A stretch of 64,000 nucleotides of DNA from Histomonas meleagridis (GCA_020186115.1 WSYJ01000025.1:496001-560000); one strand, 5' to 3'; positions 51,024 through 62,638 are shown, counted from the first letter of the stretch. Made by a program: numbers and translations. Notes: generated from the sequence alone by a model not told the origin.

Positions 51024-51880
51024 ATTTTTTTAGTTAAATATCTTTTGTAAATAAACAATTTATCATTTATTTATTTAAAGATTGGTTTAAATACTTTTTT
51101 AGATATATGCTAGCTGTTCCTGAAATAAAATTAATATTAGATTTCGATTTCAGTACTGAATATTATGAAGGATCACAAAAAACAATCCCACATCATTTGA
51201 ACCATATTTATTACAATGATGTTGAATTATTATAACATATTATGAGAATAATGATAACATTATTAAAATTTTTATTAGATAACAATGTTAAAGGATTAAA
51301 AATATTCCACATCAATAAAGACTTGTTTTATTATCCTTCAACTATAAATGAGAACAGGCCGAAATTAATATGGGATGAAAGACCATTTGAAAGTTTCACC
51401 TATATTCCAGAAGAAGAAGAGAAAACCGAAGAGGAAGAAATTAGTGAATAAGGAAAAATTCAATATAAAATGCCAGAAATCAAAATTACTTCATTCAAAT
51501 TTACTAAAATATTTGACAGTAACAATACCATGTCCCTATATAATATTTTAGATGCATATAATAATAATATTAATTATTACTTCAAAATTATCTCAAAAAA
51601 CTCTATATGCAATAATTTTATATTTTCAGAAGTCGTAGAAGGATATATTCCACGAATTTTTATTATTAATACTGACGATTATAATCTAGAAGATTTGTTT
51701 AAGGTAAGGAAAGATTATTCAGAAAATCAAGTCGACAATAATAGTTGCGTCTCCTCAAAGTCTATACCTAATTACATACTTCAAATATTTAACAGCTTAT
51801 CTATTTGTTGGAAAAATGCTTTATTATTTATTAGCTTTTTTGAAAATTTAAATAATTTAAATAATATTGATCAATATTGA
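51024..51880 (+). pseudogene. Family X protein, copy D (C-terminal two thirds)
   Basis: A frame from about 51024 to TGA 51878, with TAA near 51033, at 51234 and at 51449 and no frameshift. Blocks are FVNKQFIIYLFKDWFKYFFR, PEIKLILDFDFSTEYYEG, KIFHINKDLFYYPS, FSEVVEGYIPRIFIINTDDY and IPNYILQIFNSLSICWKNAL. They align in order with copy A (EGYNERYFMINIENYN, IPEHLKLIFNGISMSWENAI). It is truncated at the 5' end and in tandem with copies C and E. Confidence 0.55.
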
Positions 51881-51954
51881 AAATTTAAATAATACAAATA
51901 ATATTGATCAATAACAATTAATATTGTTATATTATCATTGAGTAGAATTTTTTA

Positions 51955-52744
51955 CAGGCAAATTAAATATCGATAAGAAAAATTCTGAATTTTATTCAGG
52001 TGAAAAAAAATGATTCAAAATCAATTTTACATAAATTAATGATAATATTTTTGTTAATTAGACATTTATTTGATTTATATAAGGGCAAAGGTTCTTATCG
52101 TAGATAAGAAATATTCCAAAAAAATATTTATAACATATAAAAAAACTCTACCATCACCTCAAATAAAAAAAATTATAAACAAGTATCAACAACAAACAAT
52201 ACCTATATAATATGAAGAAGAAGATGAAAACGAACCAGCAGAAATTAAACCTTGGGGTGAAACTCAACAAGAATAAGATTCAGATATAGTTTATTTAGGT
52301 TACAATAAACAACAGGGAGATTTAAAAAATGAAATTGATGAAGGATCAATATCATTAAATACAAAATTTACATATGAAGATTTGGAACCATATAAAATAG
52401 AATTACCAAATGAAAATGATGACGATTTTATAAATCCTGATGAACCAACAAGAATTGAAAAACCGGAACCAATTATAGACAAAGATTTATATGTTTTTGA
52501 AATTCCACTTAAACAAGAACCTGTTAAAAAAATATCTGAAAAAAGAATGCCCATTATAGATGATAAATCAATCGTTATTTATCCGCCTGTTGAATTACCT
52601 ACTCCATCTTCAACACCATTTAAACATGGATGTCCTAATAAATATCCTGTCTTTGATAACCCACCACCTCCACCTTTTTCACTACCTCCACCTCAAACAC
52701 CTAATCCACCTTCAGTCCCTGATTATAATAATTACTGCAAATGA
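51955..52744 (+). pseudogene. Family X protein, copy E with acidic/proline-rich tail
   Basis: It starts in KLNIDKKNSEFYSGEKK (the place of copy D's ILDFDFSTEYYEG) and is frameshifted around 52020-52082. It then reads KVLIVDKKYSKKIFITYKKT, corresponding to the INKD block, and goes on through TAA 52208 and TAA 52274 into an acidic stretch (PNENDDDFINPDEPTRIEKP) and a Pro-rich end (PPPPPFSLPPPQTPNPPS) at 52744. The C-terminal block of copies A and D is replaced by this tail. It directly abuts the polymerase gene. Confidence 0.45.
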
Positions 52745-55700
52745 TTTTAGAAATAATTTTATAAATTTACGTCAATTTCTTCGTATTAATCCAGATAATT
52801 TTATTATAGAATTTAGAGGTTTTACAGACCCTCAACGTCATCAATTTTATGTTATTATTTTAGAACATATACAAAATCACATTGGTAGAATTAGTATTGC
52901 ACAACATTATTTTGTTAATTATAGAAGGATGAATGAAGATTGGTCTCAAAAACCATGTTTAAATGAATTTTATCGTAATATTTTAACAAGTTTTACTGAA
53001 CTTGGAGGAGATATTGAACCATATTATACTGAAATTTATTAATTTGAAGGTTCAGATGAAGATAATGCTTATATACCGTATGAAATTCATTTAACTGGTT
53101 TTGGGATGCGACTTGTGCCAAATGCTAATCAAAATGGGGCACAATTCTTTCCTAATTTAGTATCTCCAAATATTCCTTTTATATTATTAGATTATTTAAG
53201 GGGTTTACAAATATTTGAAACATTATTAGTAGATAATAAACAAAGGGAAGAATTAAATGATTGCTGCTTTATTTATGCTTTAAAGCAATCTGATATCCCT
53301 GAAGATGTTCTCGACAAAATGAGATGTCGTATATTAATTAAATATCAAATAGCTTCAAAACTTGATTTCGTTTGTAAGGAAAATTCTGTATATGTTCAAA
53401 AACATAAAGTATACAAGACAGTAGATGCAAATGGTAAACTTCGAATACGTCCTATAGTTTACCAAAAAGAAGGTCAAATTTATAATTATATTGGTCAAAA
53501 ATTAGAACAAGCAAAATACAAAATTCATTTATATTTATTTGAACAACATTACTTTATTAAAGAAATGACGCCTTTTACCTCAGATTATGTACAGCATTTC
53601 GATGAATCAAATTTAATTAATTTCAGAAGTAAAAAGAAATGTGATACATTACAATTAATTACTACTATAATGGAAAAAAATTCATTTACACCAATTACAT
53701 ATTCTTATTTTCCTTTATTACGTACAGATTTTTCAGATCAATGTTATAATGGGATGAATTATTCATTAGATTATAATCCCAACACTTGTGTTAGACGTTT
53801 TATTAGTAATAAAAAGAAAAATAAATTTATCGATACAAATTTAATTTATTATGGAGATTTTGAGTCAGATATTACAGGTGATATTCATCGACCATATTTA
53901 TGTGTGGTTCAGAAATATGATGGTAGTGAAGAACAGGTTTTTAAAGGACCTAATTGTGGTGAAGATTTATTAGATTATTTACCAAATAATTCAACAATAT
54001 ATTTCCATAATTTAGCTTATGATTCAAAATTTATAGCAAAATATGGTATTAAAAAATCAACTATTAAAGGGACAAAGGTATTATCAATGGATGTAGAATT
54101 TAACAAAAAAATAATTTACTTTAGAGACACTTTACCAATATTAACTTGTAAACTTAAGTTATTGCCTCCAATGTTTGGTATTAAAGGTGTTAAAAAAGAA
54201 ATATTCCCCTATCGTTATTACATTTTACAACGATTAGAATCAGGGGTAGGTTTAATTGATGAAGCAGGCATTTACGATAATAAGCCTTGGGATGAAAACA
54301 ATTATACAGAATTCTTTAATAACATTATTAACATCCCAAACTGTCGCATTGATGAAGCCACTTTTAATATGTGGGAATATGCGATCTTTTATTGTAGACA
54401 AGACGTAAGAATATTACGTGAAGGCTTTAATCGTTTTTGCTTAGGCTTTCAAGAATCATTCGATATTTTACCTTTTCATTATTTATCAATATCATCTTTA
54501 GCTAATGCAGTATTTACACAAAAAGTTTATTCAACAAACAATAATTTATTCCAAGTTGGGGGACATGTTAGACACTTTATAGCTAGAGCAGTTTATGGTG
54601 GAAGATGCATGACTGCATATAATAAAAAGTGGCACATCAAAGAAGAATTATGCGACTTTGATGCCGTATCATTATACCCATCAGCAATGGCTAGAATAAG
54701 TGTCATTAACGGTCCTCCAAAAGTAATTAAAGAAGAACAACTAAATTTAAATTATTTAAAAAATAATACAAACGCTTATGTTGAAATCATCATTACTAAA
54801 GTTAGAAAACATTACCCATTCCCTTTAATAGTTCAAAGAATTAATGAATTAAATTTAAATGATGATAATTATATTACTGAAGACTACCCTGTTACTATGG
54901 TTGTTGATAATATGACATTAGACGATTTAATTCAATATCAACAAATTCAATATAAATTAGTAAGAGGTTATTACTGGGATGAGGGTTATGATTCCACAAT
55001 TTAAAATGTAATCAAAGATATATTTCAAAAACGTGTGGAATACAAACAAAATAACCCTCTCCAACAAATATACAAATTAATTATGAATAGTTGTTACGGC
55101 AAAACAATTGAAAAGCCGATCAGCAAAGAGTGGAAGTACTTGAAAAAAGGTACTCGGGCAGATAACTATGCCATAAAGAATTACTTTCGAATAATAGAAA
55201 GAATTCTGATTAATGATTCAAATATAGAATCATTTAATATAAAACAACCTATAGATAAGCATTTTAACTTATCGTTGTAAGGCGTTCAAATATTAAGCAT
55301 GTCGAAACGTATAATGAACGAAGTGATGTGCTTAGCATATGACATTGGCTGTAAAATCTTTTATCAAGATACAGACTCAATGCATATAGTAAAATCGGAT
55401 TTACCTAAATTAGAAACAGCCTTCGAGGCTAAATATAATAGAAAATTAATAGGTAATAATTTAAAGCAATTTCATTCCGATTTTACTAGTGATGATGGTA
55501 GAAGCGATGTCAACTGCGCAGTTGAAAGCTACTTCATCATGAAGAAAACCTATATCGATAAATTATTATACAATGATGGTGGTATAGGTTATATGTCTGA
55601 GGCAAAAGGTATACCTACCGATACTAGATATATACATGCGAATCTTGATTACGATGATGATATAATGAAATTGTATCGTTCTTTATATATATGTAAGGAA

Positions 55701-55841
55701 ATAGAATTTAATTTATTATTAGGTACAACCAAATTTAAATTAAATCCTAATCAAACTATCACTACTAATGTCGACAAGTTACCGAGAACGTTAAAGACCA
55801 CATATGAAAAAAAAAAAAACGTTAACAACTATTTTAACTAG
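52745..55841 (+). pseudogene. Maverick protein-primed DNA polymerase B, three in-frame TAA
   Basis: A replicative polymerase of the element. A single frame of about 1030 codons covers the N-terminal region (IIEFRGFTDPQRHQF, RISIAQHYFVNY), the 3'-5' exonuclease (YYGDFESD, IYFHNLAYDSKF, YCRQDVRIL) and the palm motifs A (CDFDAVSLYPSAM), B (KLIMNSCYGKT) and C (FYQDTDSMHI), with a late VESYFIMKKTYID. All metal-binding Asp are present. TAA codons interrupt it at 53040, 55002 and 55278, without frameshift inside this stretch. The start is unclear: an ATG lies only at 53106 and the N-terminal part joins the family X copy E frame by a one-base shift near 52740. It is very recently inactivated or needs stop suppression. 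Confidence 0.82.
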
Positions 55842-55886
55842 GGGACCTCAGTCATTAATAAAAGATGAGTTAACCAATTTTTTTTA

Positions 55887-56258
55887 TTAATAATTATTGT
55901 CATTTTGAGTGTTTTCTTCTTGAGTTAATGTATTAGGGTATTGTTGCAATACATTTAATTTACCTAAGTAGGCATTATTAAATATTTGATTTAACAATTC
56001 CATTTTAGATATTTGATAAGCTTGATCTAATTGTTCAGGTGTTATATATTGTAAAGGATTCTTTATAGTTGGATGATATTTTTCATCTATAAATTTATAA
56101 ATTTGTTTTCTTAATAAATTATGATATTTATCATATACAGTTACAGTTAATGTTATTACATTTTTATTTTTAACGATAGAAAACGAAGGTTTAATATTTA
56201 TAGCAGTAAAATCACAATCTTTAAACTCTTGAGCGAAGCATGTATAAAGAGATTCCAT
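55887..56258 (-). CDS. Maverick-associated protein, unknown
   Basis: 123 aa, intact, from ATG 56258. MESLYTCFAQEFKDCDFTAI is followed by beta-rich sequence (SFSIVKNKNVITLTVTVYDK) and a Gln/Asn-rich end. No domain recognised. It is divergent from the packaging ATPase, with 39 bases between the ATGs. The minus-strand sequence TCATTATTATTAATG places an Inr-like TCA directly before its start. Its position between polymerase and ATPase suggests a replication or virion role, but this is only context. Confidence 0.5.
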   Translation of the reverse strand: MESLYTCFAQEFKDCDFTAINIKPSFSIVKNKNVITLTVTVYDKYHNLLRKQIYKFIDEKYHPTIKNPLQYITPEQLDQAYQISKMELLNQIFNNAYLGKLNVLQQYPNTLTQEENTQNDNNY

Positions 56259-56297
56259 TAATAATAATGAATTGATTTTATAAAATTATTTTATTTT

Positions 56298-57098
56298 ATG
56301 GAAAACGATATTAATATTGATGCCTTAGATAATATGATTGATTATTGTTTATATAAAAATAAATTTAAATTAAATGAAGAATTAATAAGTGAAATTCATC
56401 CAGAAGTGAATGTACCTTATAATTCTTTAAATATAGCAGTAGGTAGACAAAGAAGTGGGAAAACTCAATGTATAATTAGAGAAATTATTAAAATTAGTAA
56501 TATTAGTCCTAGAACTCATTTATTAATTTATATTAATAAAAATGGATTAGAAAATGATCCTACATTTGAATCATTAAAACCTTTAATTAAAATCCCAATT
56601 TTATATGTAGCTGAAAATCAAGCAGAAGATATAGTTAAAGATATATTAAAATGGAAACAATTTTATAATGAAATTAAAAATAATCATTGGGAAAATAAAA
56701 TAGTAGATAATCAAATATCTGAATTATTTGAAAAATTATCATTTAATAATTTTAATAATTTAACTTTACATACTATAATATTTTTTGAAGATTGTGCTAA
56801 TAGTCCTTTATTTATAAAACCTACTAATTATTTTAATCAATTATTTACTAAATTAGCTCATATTCAATGTTCTGTATTTTTCGCTGTACAATTTTGGAAA
56901 TCTTTACCTGCCGAAGTTAAAGCTAATGTAAGTACTATATTTATATTTCCTAATTTCTCTAAACAGCAATTAAGTTATATAATAGCTCAAATACCATTGC
57001 CTTATACTAAAGATCAAATTTATTCAGTTTATCAAAAACTGTCAGGTCATCAAAAAATGATCGTCGACGTGAATAATCAAAAAATAAAAATTGAATAA
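56298..57098 (+). CDS. Maverick genome-packaging ATPase (A32/FtsK-HerA type)
   Basis: 266 aa, intact. Predicted to pump element DNA into capsids. The P-loop is VGRQRSGKTQC (about residues 48-58). The Walker B strand is HTIIFFEDCANSPLF with an acidic ED pair, followed by CSVFFAVQFWKSLPAEVKAN, the Gln-containing sensor region of A32-like ATPases. The length equals the family's usual compact form. The start is 39 bases from the divergent neighbour, in an ATTATTTTATTTTATG leader. It is the best preserved gene of the segment, in contrast to the broken capsid and polymerase genes. Confidence 0.85.
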   Translation: MENDINIDALDNMIDYCLYKNKFKLNEELISEIHPEVNVPYNSLNIAVGRQRSGKTQCIIREIIKISNISPRTHLLIYINKNGLENDPTFESLKPLIKIPILYVAENQAEDIVKDILKWKQFYNEIKNNHWENKIVDNQISELFEKLSFNNFNNLTLHTIIFFEDCANSPLFIKPTNYFNQLFTKLAHIQCSVFFAVQFWKSLPAEVKANVSTIFIFPNFSKQQLSYIIAQIPLPYTKDQIYSVYQKLSGHQKMIVDVNNQKIKIE

Positions 57099-57128
57099 AA
57101 AAATATTTTAGAATAATCATTTTTTTTT

Positions 57129-58236
57129 ATGTCGGAAACAATACTTGCCACTGACTTACCTGAAAGAAATTACGCTATTAAAAGGAATCCTGAAAATTTA
57201 CCACCACGTTATCATATGCCTGTTAAACAAGAACGTGAACCTTTAATAACACCTGATGGTGAAATGTATCATTTTGAGGATAATCCTAAAAATTATGAAT
57301 ATGTTGGTGGAAATCGAGTTATATTAGATCCAAATATGGAAACTTTAGCTCATCTTATTCTTGATTTAAAAAAAGATGTTAAAAAAGTTATAGAAGCACA
57401 AACTCTGAAAGGTGCAAGTGATATAGTTGCAAAACATAATAAGGGTAAAAAAAAAATATCATTGGGCAGCTATAGAAAAAGATATTAATAAGAATGGAAT
57501 TCCAGATATTATAGTCAGAGATCAACATAGGAGAGCTAAAATCGTTAATGGTTGGACAGTTAAAACTCAAGATCCTTATGAAAGAGAATATATCAGTCAT
57601 TTACAAAATACATATGGCTCACCTGCTAAAAGGAGAGAAAGGAGAACTAACAATGAATATGTTCCAACTTTTCAAGATTTCTTACAAAATAAAGTTAGAA
57701 AGGTTGAATTTAATAATAAGAAACCATTTGATGATCCAACAGTTACTCCATATGAGGATTATATACCATTTATACAAAAGGTTAATGAGTTAAATAAAAA
57801 ATATTATGGTGATACAGGTGTTATAAAAATTTATAAAACACATAAACCAAGAAGGAGAACAGCAAATCAAGTATTTACTAGTTTGGTTATTAAGCCACTT
57901 TATCATCAACTTATGACAAATATGGAACAAATTAGAGGTGTAGCAAATACTAAAAGAGCAAAGTCATTGTGTCCTATACTTACAGTGTCAGCCGTAATGT
58001 ATAGAAATTTTGTTATTCCTAGAGTTAATGAATTATTAGAACCTTATAAATTACATGATAAATTTGATGAAGCTAAAAAGTTTATTATGGAAGAAACTGG
58101 TGAAAATTATTATACTAGTGCTTGTAAAAAAGCTGTTACTGAAATGATAGAAGATAAGAATGGTGAACAAAATGAAATCAAAGATGCTATCAGTGCTTAT
58201 ATACAAAAAGTTACTGGATACGGAGTGAATAATTAA
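57129..58236 (+). pseudogene. Maverick structural-type protein, frameshift in an A10 run
   Basis: The first frame, 57129-57488 (MSETILATDLPERNYAIKRN), ends shortly after a run of ten A at 57447-57456. The second frame, open from before the run to 58236, begins usefully at YHWAAIEKDINKNGIPDIIV and continues QHRRAKIVNGWTVKTQDPYE to a helical C-terminus. Joined, they would be one protein of about 370 aa, and the D-N-NGIPD-IVRD motif looks like a calcium-type loop. A one-base length change in the A run, or slippage on it, explains the break. The start has the AATAATCATTTTTTTTTATG leader. The function is unknown, possibly virion. Confidence 0.6.
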
Positions 58237-58263
58237 ATAAAAAATTAAAATCATTATTTTTTT

Positions 58264-58629
58264 ATGATTAAAATAAGTGATTTCTCACCTCATGTAGGGA
58301 AGAATAATACTGAACATAATAGTTCTAGTGCTAATTGTAAAGTTATTATTATTAATAATAACAATAGTGAAACACCAGCACATTATCCTGAAGTTAATGA
58401 AGAAACACCAAAAATAATTACAAGAGAAACTGAACTTAATACTGATAATGCTAGTGCTTTATATAAACATATAGCTTTAAATATACAATACAAAGGAGAA
58501 CAGCAAATGGGAAGTCTAATTTTATACCCAAAACATACACACTTTTGGACGGTTATCGACTCAATTTTTGACTTTTTGAACTGTTGTATAATTACAACAA
58601 GAAAAAAATCAAAAAATTTAAAATTATAA
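58264..58629 (+). CDS. Maverick-associated protein, unknown
   Basis: 121 aa, intact. MIKISDFSPHVGKNNTEHNS is polar and Asn/Ser/Thr-rich for its first 70 residues; then SALYKHIALNIQYKGEQQMG and an aromatic end (HTHFWTVIDSIFDFLNCCI) suggest a short membrane-associated or hydrophobic tail. The leader AAAATCATTATTTTTTTATG has the segment's TCATT motif. It is the last plus-strand gene of the segment and may be truncated by its right edge. Confidence 0.5.
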   Translation: MIKISDFSPHVGKNNTEHNSSSANCKVIIINNNNSETPAHYPEVNEETPKIITRETELNTDNASALYKHIALNIQYKGEQQMGSLILYPKHTHFWTVIDSIFDFLNCCIITTRKKSKNLKL

Positions 58630-59125
58630 AATTTCCGAAAAAATGAAATTATTCATTTTAAAATAATAATATCAAAAACATAATATATATAAGTAGAAGA
58701 TATATTTTTGGCATATAATGTAGAAAAAATAATTTTTAATGTAATCAATGCAGATAAAAAAAAGTAAAAAAAATTTAAAAAATAAATATCATAATCAAAT
58801 TTTCCATATGTTAAAACATATGATGGTATATTATTTTTATTAAAATATTCTATGTATATGATTTTATTAGAAAATTTTTTCTTTTTCATGATGCCATTTT
58901 TGAATGAGTATTCAAATTACTAGAAATTGTGAGAAAATATCACCTATTCAATTTTTTTGGATACTTCCTATTTTTGTCAGGATAATTCTGATAAAATATA
59001 AAATGTCAGATTAACAAAAAATTATACTTGAACAATACTTGAATTTTGTAAGCAAATAATGATCTAATTTTAATTTTATATTAATAACTTTTGTTTATTT
59101 AACACACTTTATAAAATGATAAGTA
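58630..59125. other. AT-rich spacer at the right edge of the Maverick segment
   Basis: No gene recognised. No sequence that is an inverted copy of the left flank (45.8-46.7 kb) was found, so the terminal repeats of the Maverick are not in view. Confidence 0.35.
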
Positions 59126-59275
59126 TAATATATAAAGTAATGTATAATATATAAAGTAATGTATAATATATAATGTAATGTATAATATATAAAGTAATGT
59201 ATAATATATAAAGTAATGTATAATATATAAAGTAATGTATAATATAAATAGTTAATATACATTATACATTATACA
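59126..59275. repeat. 19-bp minisatellite followed by ATTATAC triplication
   Basis: The unit TATAATATATAAAGTAATG is repeated about six times from about 59126 to 59240, one copy with a single change. It is followed at about 59258-59282 by ACATTATACATTATACATTA, the 9-base unit in three copies, which is close to the reverse complement of the TGTATAAT part of the 19-mer, so the array can fold back on itself. Confidence 0.85.
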
Positions 59276-59555
59276 TTATACGATAATTCAAACCTAAAAT
59301 GATTAATTTTTTTCATAGGTTAAATTTTACTTAAACTTTTTAATTATTCCACTTTTCCTGGTGCTTTAGATCTTTCCATTTTTTATACTTCTCTTTCCAT
59401 GTGTACTCTTGAAATGAAAGGATCTTTCCATCTATTTTTACAATTCGGAATTTATCTCATTATGCGTTTTTTGATTTTTCCATCTTTTGCATTTTTGTAT
59501 CTTATTAAAAAATTTTCGAGAATTACTGGTTGACAATTTCTTTTAGATTTTATAT

Positions 59556-61067
59556 TCATCGATAATATTTTTTTTTATTAAACATTGGCACTGTTATATT
59601 TATATCTCTAAATTCTGATTGATCTTCTTTGATGCCAAAATCAAATGTATTTTCATATTGTAATGCTTGCTGGAAAATTTTATATATTTTTCTTAAATTA
59701 TTTAAATTCCGAATGAATGCTATATTTTGATTATGTAATGGTTCTTCCTTATATTTACTTCTAATATTGTTTTCTCTTCGATAATTAAGATACATGTTTT
59801 TTAATGAATTTTCTAGTGTTTGTATGTGAATAAAAAATTCATGATGTGATGTTTTTGATGTATAAATGTAAATATTTAATTTTTTATTAAAACTCTCATT
59901 TGCATTATTTGTAACTCTTTTTTTTAATGGTTTTCCAGTACAGTTCCAATAGTTTATATGGGGAATGTTTTTGTATAAGTTTCACGAAAATAAGAAATAA
60001 AATTATTCAAACTTTCATTAATACCATTAAGTCGAGGAAGAAAATTTATAAATTGTGATGCATAATTAATATCTATGAGTGGAAGTAATTTAATAATTTT
60101 AAATAAATCAATTCCTATTTCATTTTGTTCTTTTTTAAATGTAACTTTATATTTTCTTAATGTTTGCGTGAAAGTAAAATAACACAATTGTATATAATAA
60201 TTATTTCGCATTAAATTGTTAATAATTGCATTTATTAATGCTTGTTCAAAATCAGATATAAATTTCACATCTTCCATTAAATTATAACCAAATCTTTGTA
60301 AACAATTTAAATAAGAAGTAAATGTCAAATTATACGTACTTTCTTTTTTATCCGGGAGTATCAGATAAAATAATGGATAATTCATATATATTGTTCTTCC
60401 AATAAAAATAATTAATTTATTAGAATTTTCTGGAGAAACTTTAAATGTACCATCTATCCCAATAATACTTGATTCAGGTACTCTTTGTAACATAAAATCT
60501 GATGCAAAACCTAAAATTGTTTGATTATTTTCAATTGGAATCTCAAATAATTAAAACCTATCCCCATCTATCGTCTTCCGAAAATCTGATCGTTCACAAT
60601 ATTGACGATTAAGTTCATATACAAAATTTTGAACTTTTTTGTAATCTATTATTTTTTTTTATTTCACCTGAAGGGGTTTTTGTTTCAATCCATTTTAAAA
60701 TTCTTTCGAAAAAAATCGTTAATGCTCTTTGATATTTGTTGTTGTTGAAGCATTTAATAATCTATGCTTGAACTTGTTCTTCAGTAAAAAATTGATTCTT
60801 TTTTGTGTTATTTTGTGCACATAAATGTGCACCTTTTATTTGATAATAAAATTGTTTTAAATCAAGAGCAAAATTGATCACTGCATAACAAGTGCAATGA
60901 TGCTCCACACTCCTATTTCCATAAATACATCTATAAAATGTTCTTCTATATTTTATCGAACCATAACGTTCGAATTGATATTTGTAATTGTTAATTTGAA
61001 TATAATGAGGAATTTCTGGTAAAATTCGGTCGTAACGGGATGGCCATTTAGACAACATTTGAGTCAA
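59556..61067 (-). pseudogene. MULE-type transposase with FLYWCH-like N-terminus, broken
   Basis: The N-terminal part (61067-60762) has the zinc-binding FLYWCH pattern (RTFYRCIYGNRSVEHHC, then GAHLC). After about 270 bases with stops comes the MULE catalytic core (60493-59954): IIGIDGTFKVSPENS, YPLFYLILPDKKESTYNLTF and KFISDFEQALINAI, followed by CYFTFTQTL where MULEs have C-x-F-H. The C-terminal part reads VTNNANESFNKKLNIYI and MYLNYRREN to 59556, in another frame. Breaks lie near 59950 and 60500-60760. It is an inactive Mutator-like element whose terminal inverted repeats were not located. Confidence 0.8.
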
Positions 61068-61884
61068 AATAGTTCAAGGTTTCACTCCAGTGAATTGAAT
61101 AAAAAACGATCAAATCTGTAATTTGTAAACGGCTACCGCCGAAAAAAATATTGTTTTGTTAAATAAATCGATACACATTTATAATTTCAATATGTGTAAA
61201 TCAAAAAAATATTCATAATTATTAATGCTCTTGATTAAATAATAAATACTGAATTATTTCAATTTTAATTTTCTTATGATAAATAATCAATTTCACTTTA
61301 AATTAGAAAGTTGATTAATCTCTCTATTAATTTTATTGAAATTATATGATATATATAAATTTTTTATTAATTTTGATTTATATTCAGTTAATATCGAGTT
61401 TATTCATTTTGAAATCAAAAAATCATGAAAATTGATTTTGAAATATAATAAGCGACATAATAATTATGATTGATGTTACCATATTAATTTAGTAAATTAT
61501 TATTTGATTTGGAGATAAAGATGTTAATAATGAAAAAATACGATCAAAAAGCATGAAAAAAATTTAAAAAATTTGGGACATGGAAATCCTGTTCCCAAAT
61601 ATATTTTTCTTATTATTTTTTATATTTAAATACACACCTCTTACATCAAAGTTGGTATACATATTTTAAATCTAAAGAACAATATGATAATATTATGATG
61701 TCATTTTGTGATTTGCAATTGATTTTTTTATTCAAAATCTATTTAATATCTCTCTATTACTTAATTTTAAATATTTTTCACAATATTTTGATGTTATTTA
61801 TTTCATTTTATCTTTTATAATAATGATGATAATAAATGGAAAATAATCAATTATTTATATCGTGATAGATAAGGCTTTATTCTT
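61068..61884. other. AT-rich spacer
   Basis: Nothing recognised. Probably non-coding remains of transposons. Confidence 0.3.
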
Positions 61885-62196
61885 ATGTATCCATTGCTAT
61901 TACGGTTTGGTAAATTACCAGAAATTCCGGGTAAAACATTAAGACAAAAAGCGGGTAAATTATTCGATTGTTATCCATTTTACAAGTGTGGATGTTCACA
62001 ATGTTCAAAATCATGATTTTATAATGCAATTATGAGAAATAAAGCATTACATATTAATAATAATAACATTAGTGCTCATAGAATTATTGTAGCAAGCAAA
62101 TGGTACAAATCAAATATATCAAATATTTCTACATTAAAGATTGACCCAGATTTCTCTGATTATTGGTATCACAAACAATCTCATGTTATTTGTTAG
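61885..62196 (+). pseudogene. 104-codon frame with a single TGA, unknown
   Basis: MYPLLLRFGKLPEIPGKTLR, then FDCYPFYKCGCSQCSKS, TGA at 62014-62016, FYNAIMRNKALHINNNNISA and SDYWYHKQSHVIC to TAG 62194. It has a Cys cluster, CGCSQC. Apart from the TGA the frame is open. It is probably cargo of an element in this area. No family recognised. Confidence 0.4.
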
Positions 62197-62638
62197 TTTG
62201 TTTTCGTAACATTTACATTTGTCAATAAGTGCCTGAAGTGAAAGAGAAAATAGATAGTTTTGAATATAATAAGTTCGATATAAGGTAATGCCCATTCGAA
62301 GAGATATATATTTGGAAAAAAAGATTTGAAGATATAAAAACAAAAACATCTAATGAACTTATTAAAAACATGAATTTCGGTGAAGTTTCAGGATATTGTT
62401 TTATATTAGAGTTCCGAGCAAAAGGTGCTTTACATATTTAAATTATATGGCAACTTTTTGAACTTGGCTCAAAAAGTTTAGATATGATTTAATTCTCGGA
62501 AACTTTTTCAATTAATTTTAAACGTCGACCATGGTCATAAATATTAATGCAAAGATAGTTTAACAATTCTAAGTTAGTAGAAGCAAAAGTTATAGCTTCT
62601 AATACACAGAAAACTATGAAACTTTACTGCGAAGTTAT
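62197..62638. other. Spacer before the recombinase gene
   Basis: 62575-62640 has frames that look like a broken upstream part of the recombinase (EAKVIASNTQKTMKLYCEVI in one frame, YTENYETLLRSY in the next). The rest is not recognised. Confidence 0.35.

Noticed and set aside
46724-55841. Reassigned genetic code with TAA as Gln and TGA as Trp in the Maverick
   Set aside because: Intact genes of the same segment end in TAA or TGA followed at once by AT-rich spacer and the next leader, CAA is far more common than TAA in the same frames, and host genes also stop at TAA. Decay by transitions explains the pattern more simply, but the idea is kept as an alternative in the finding.
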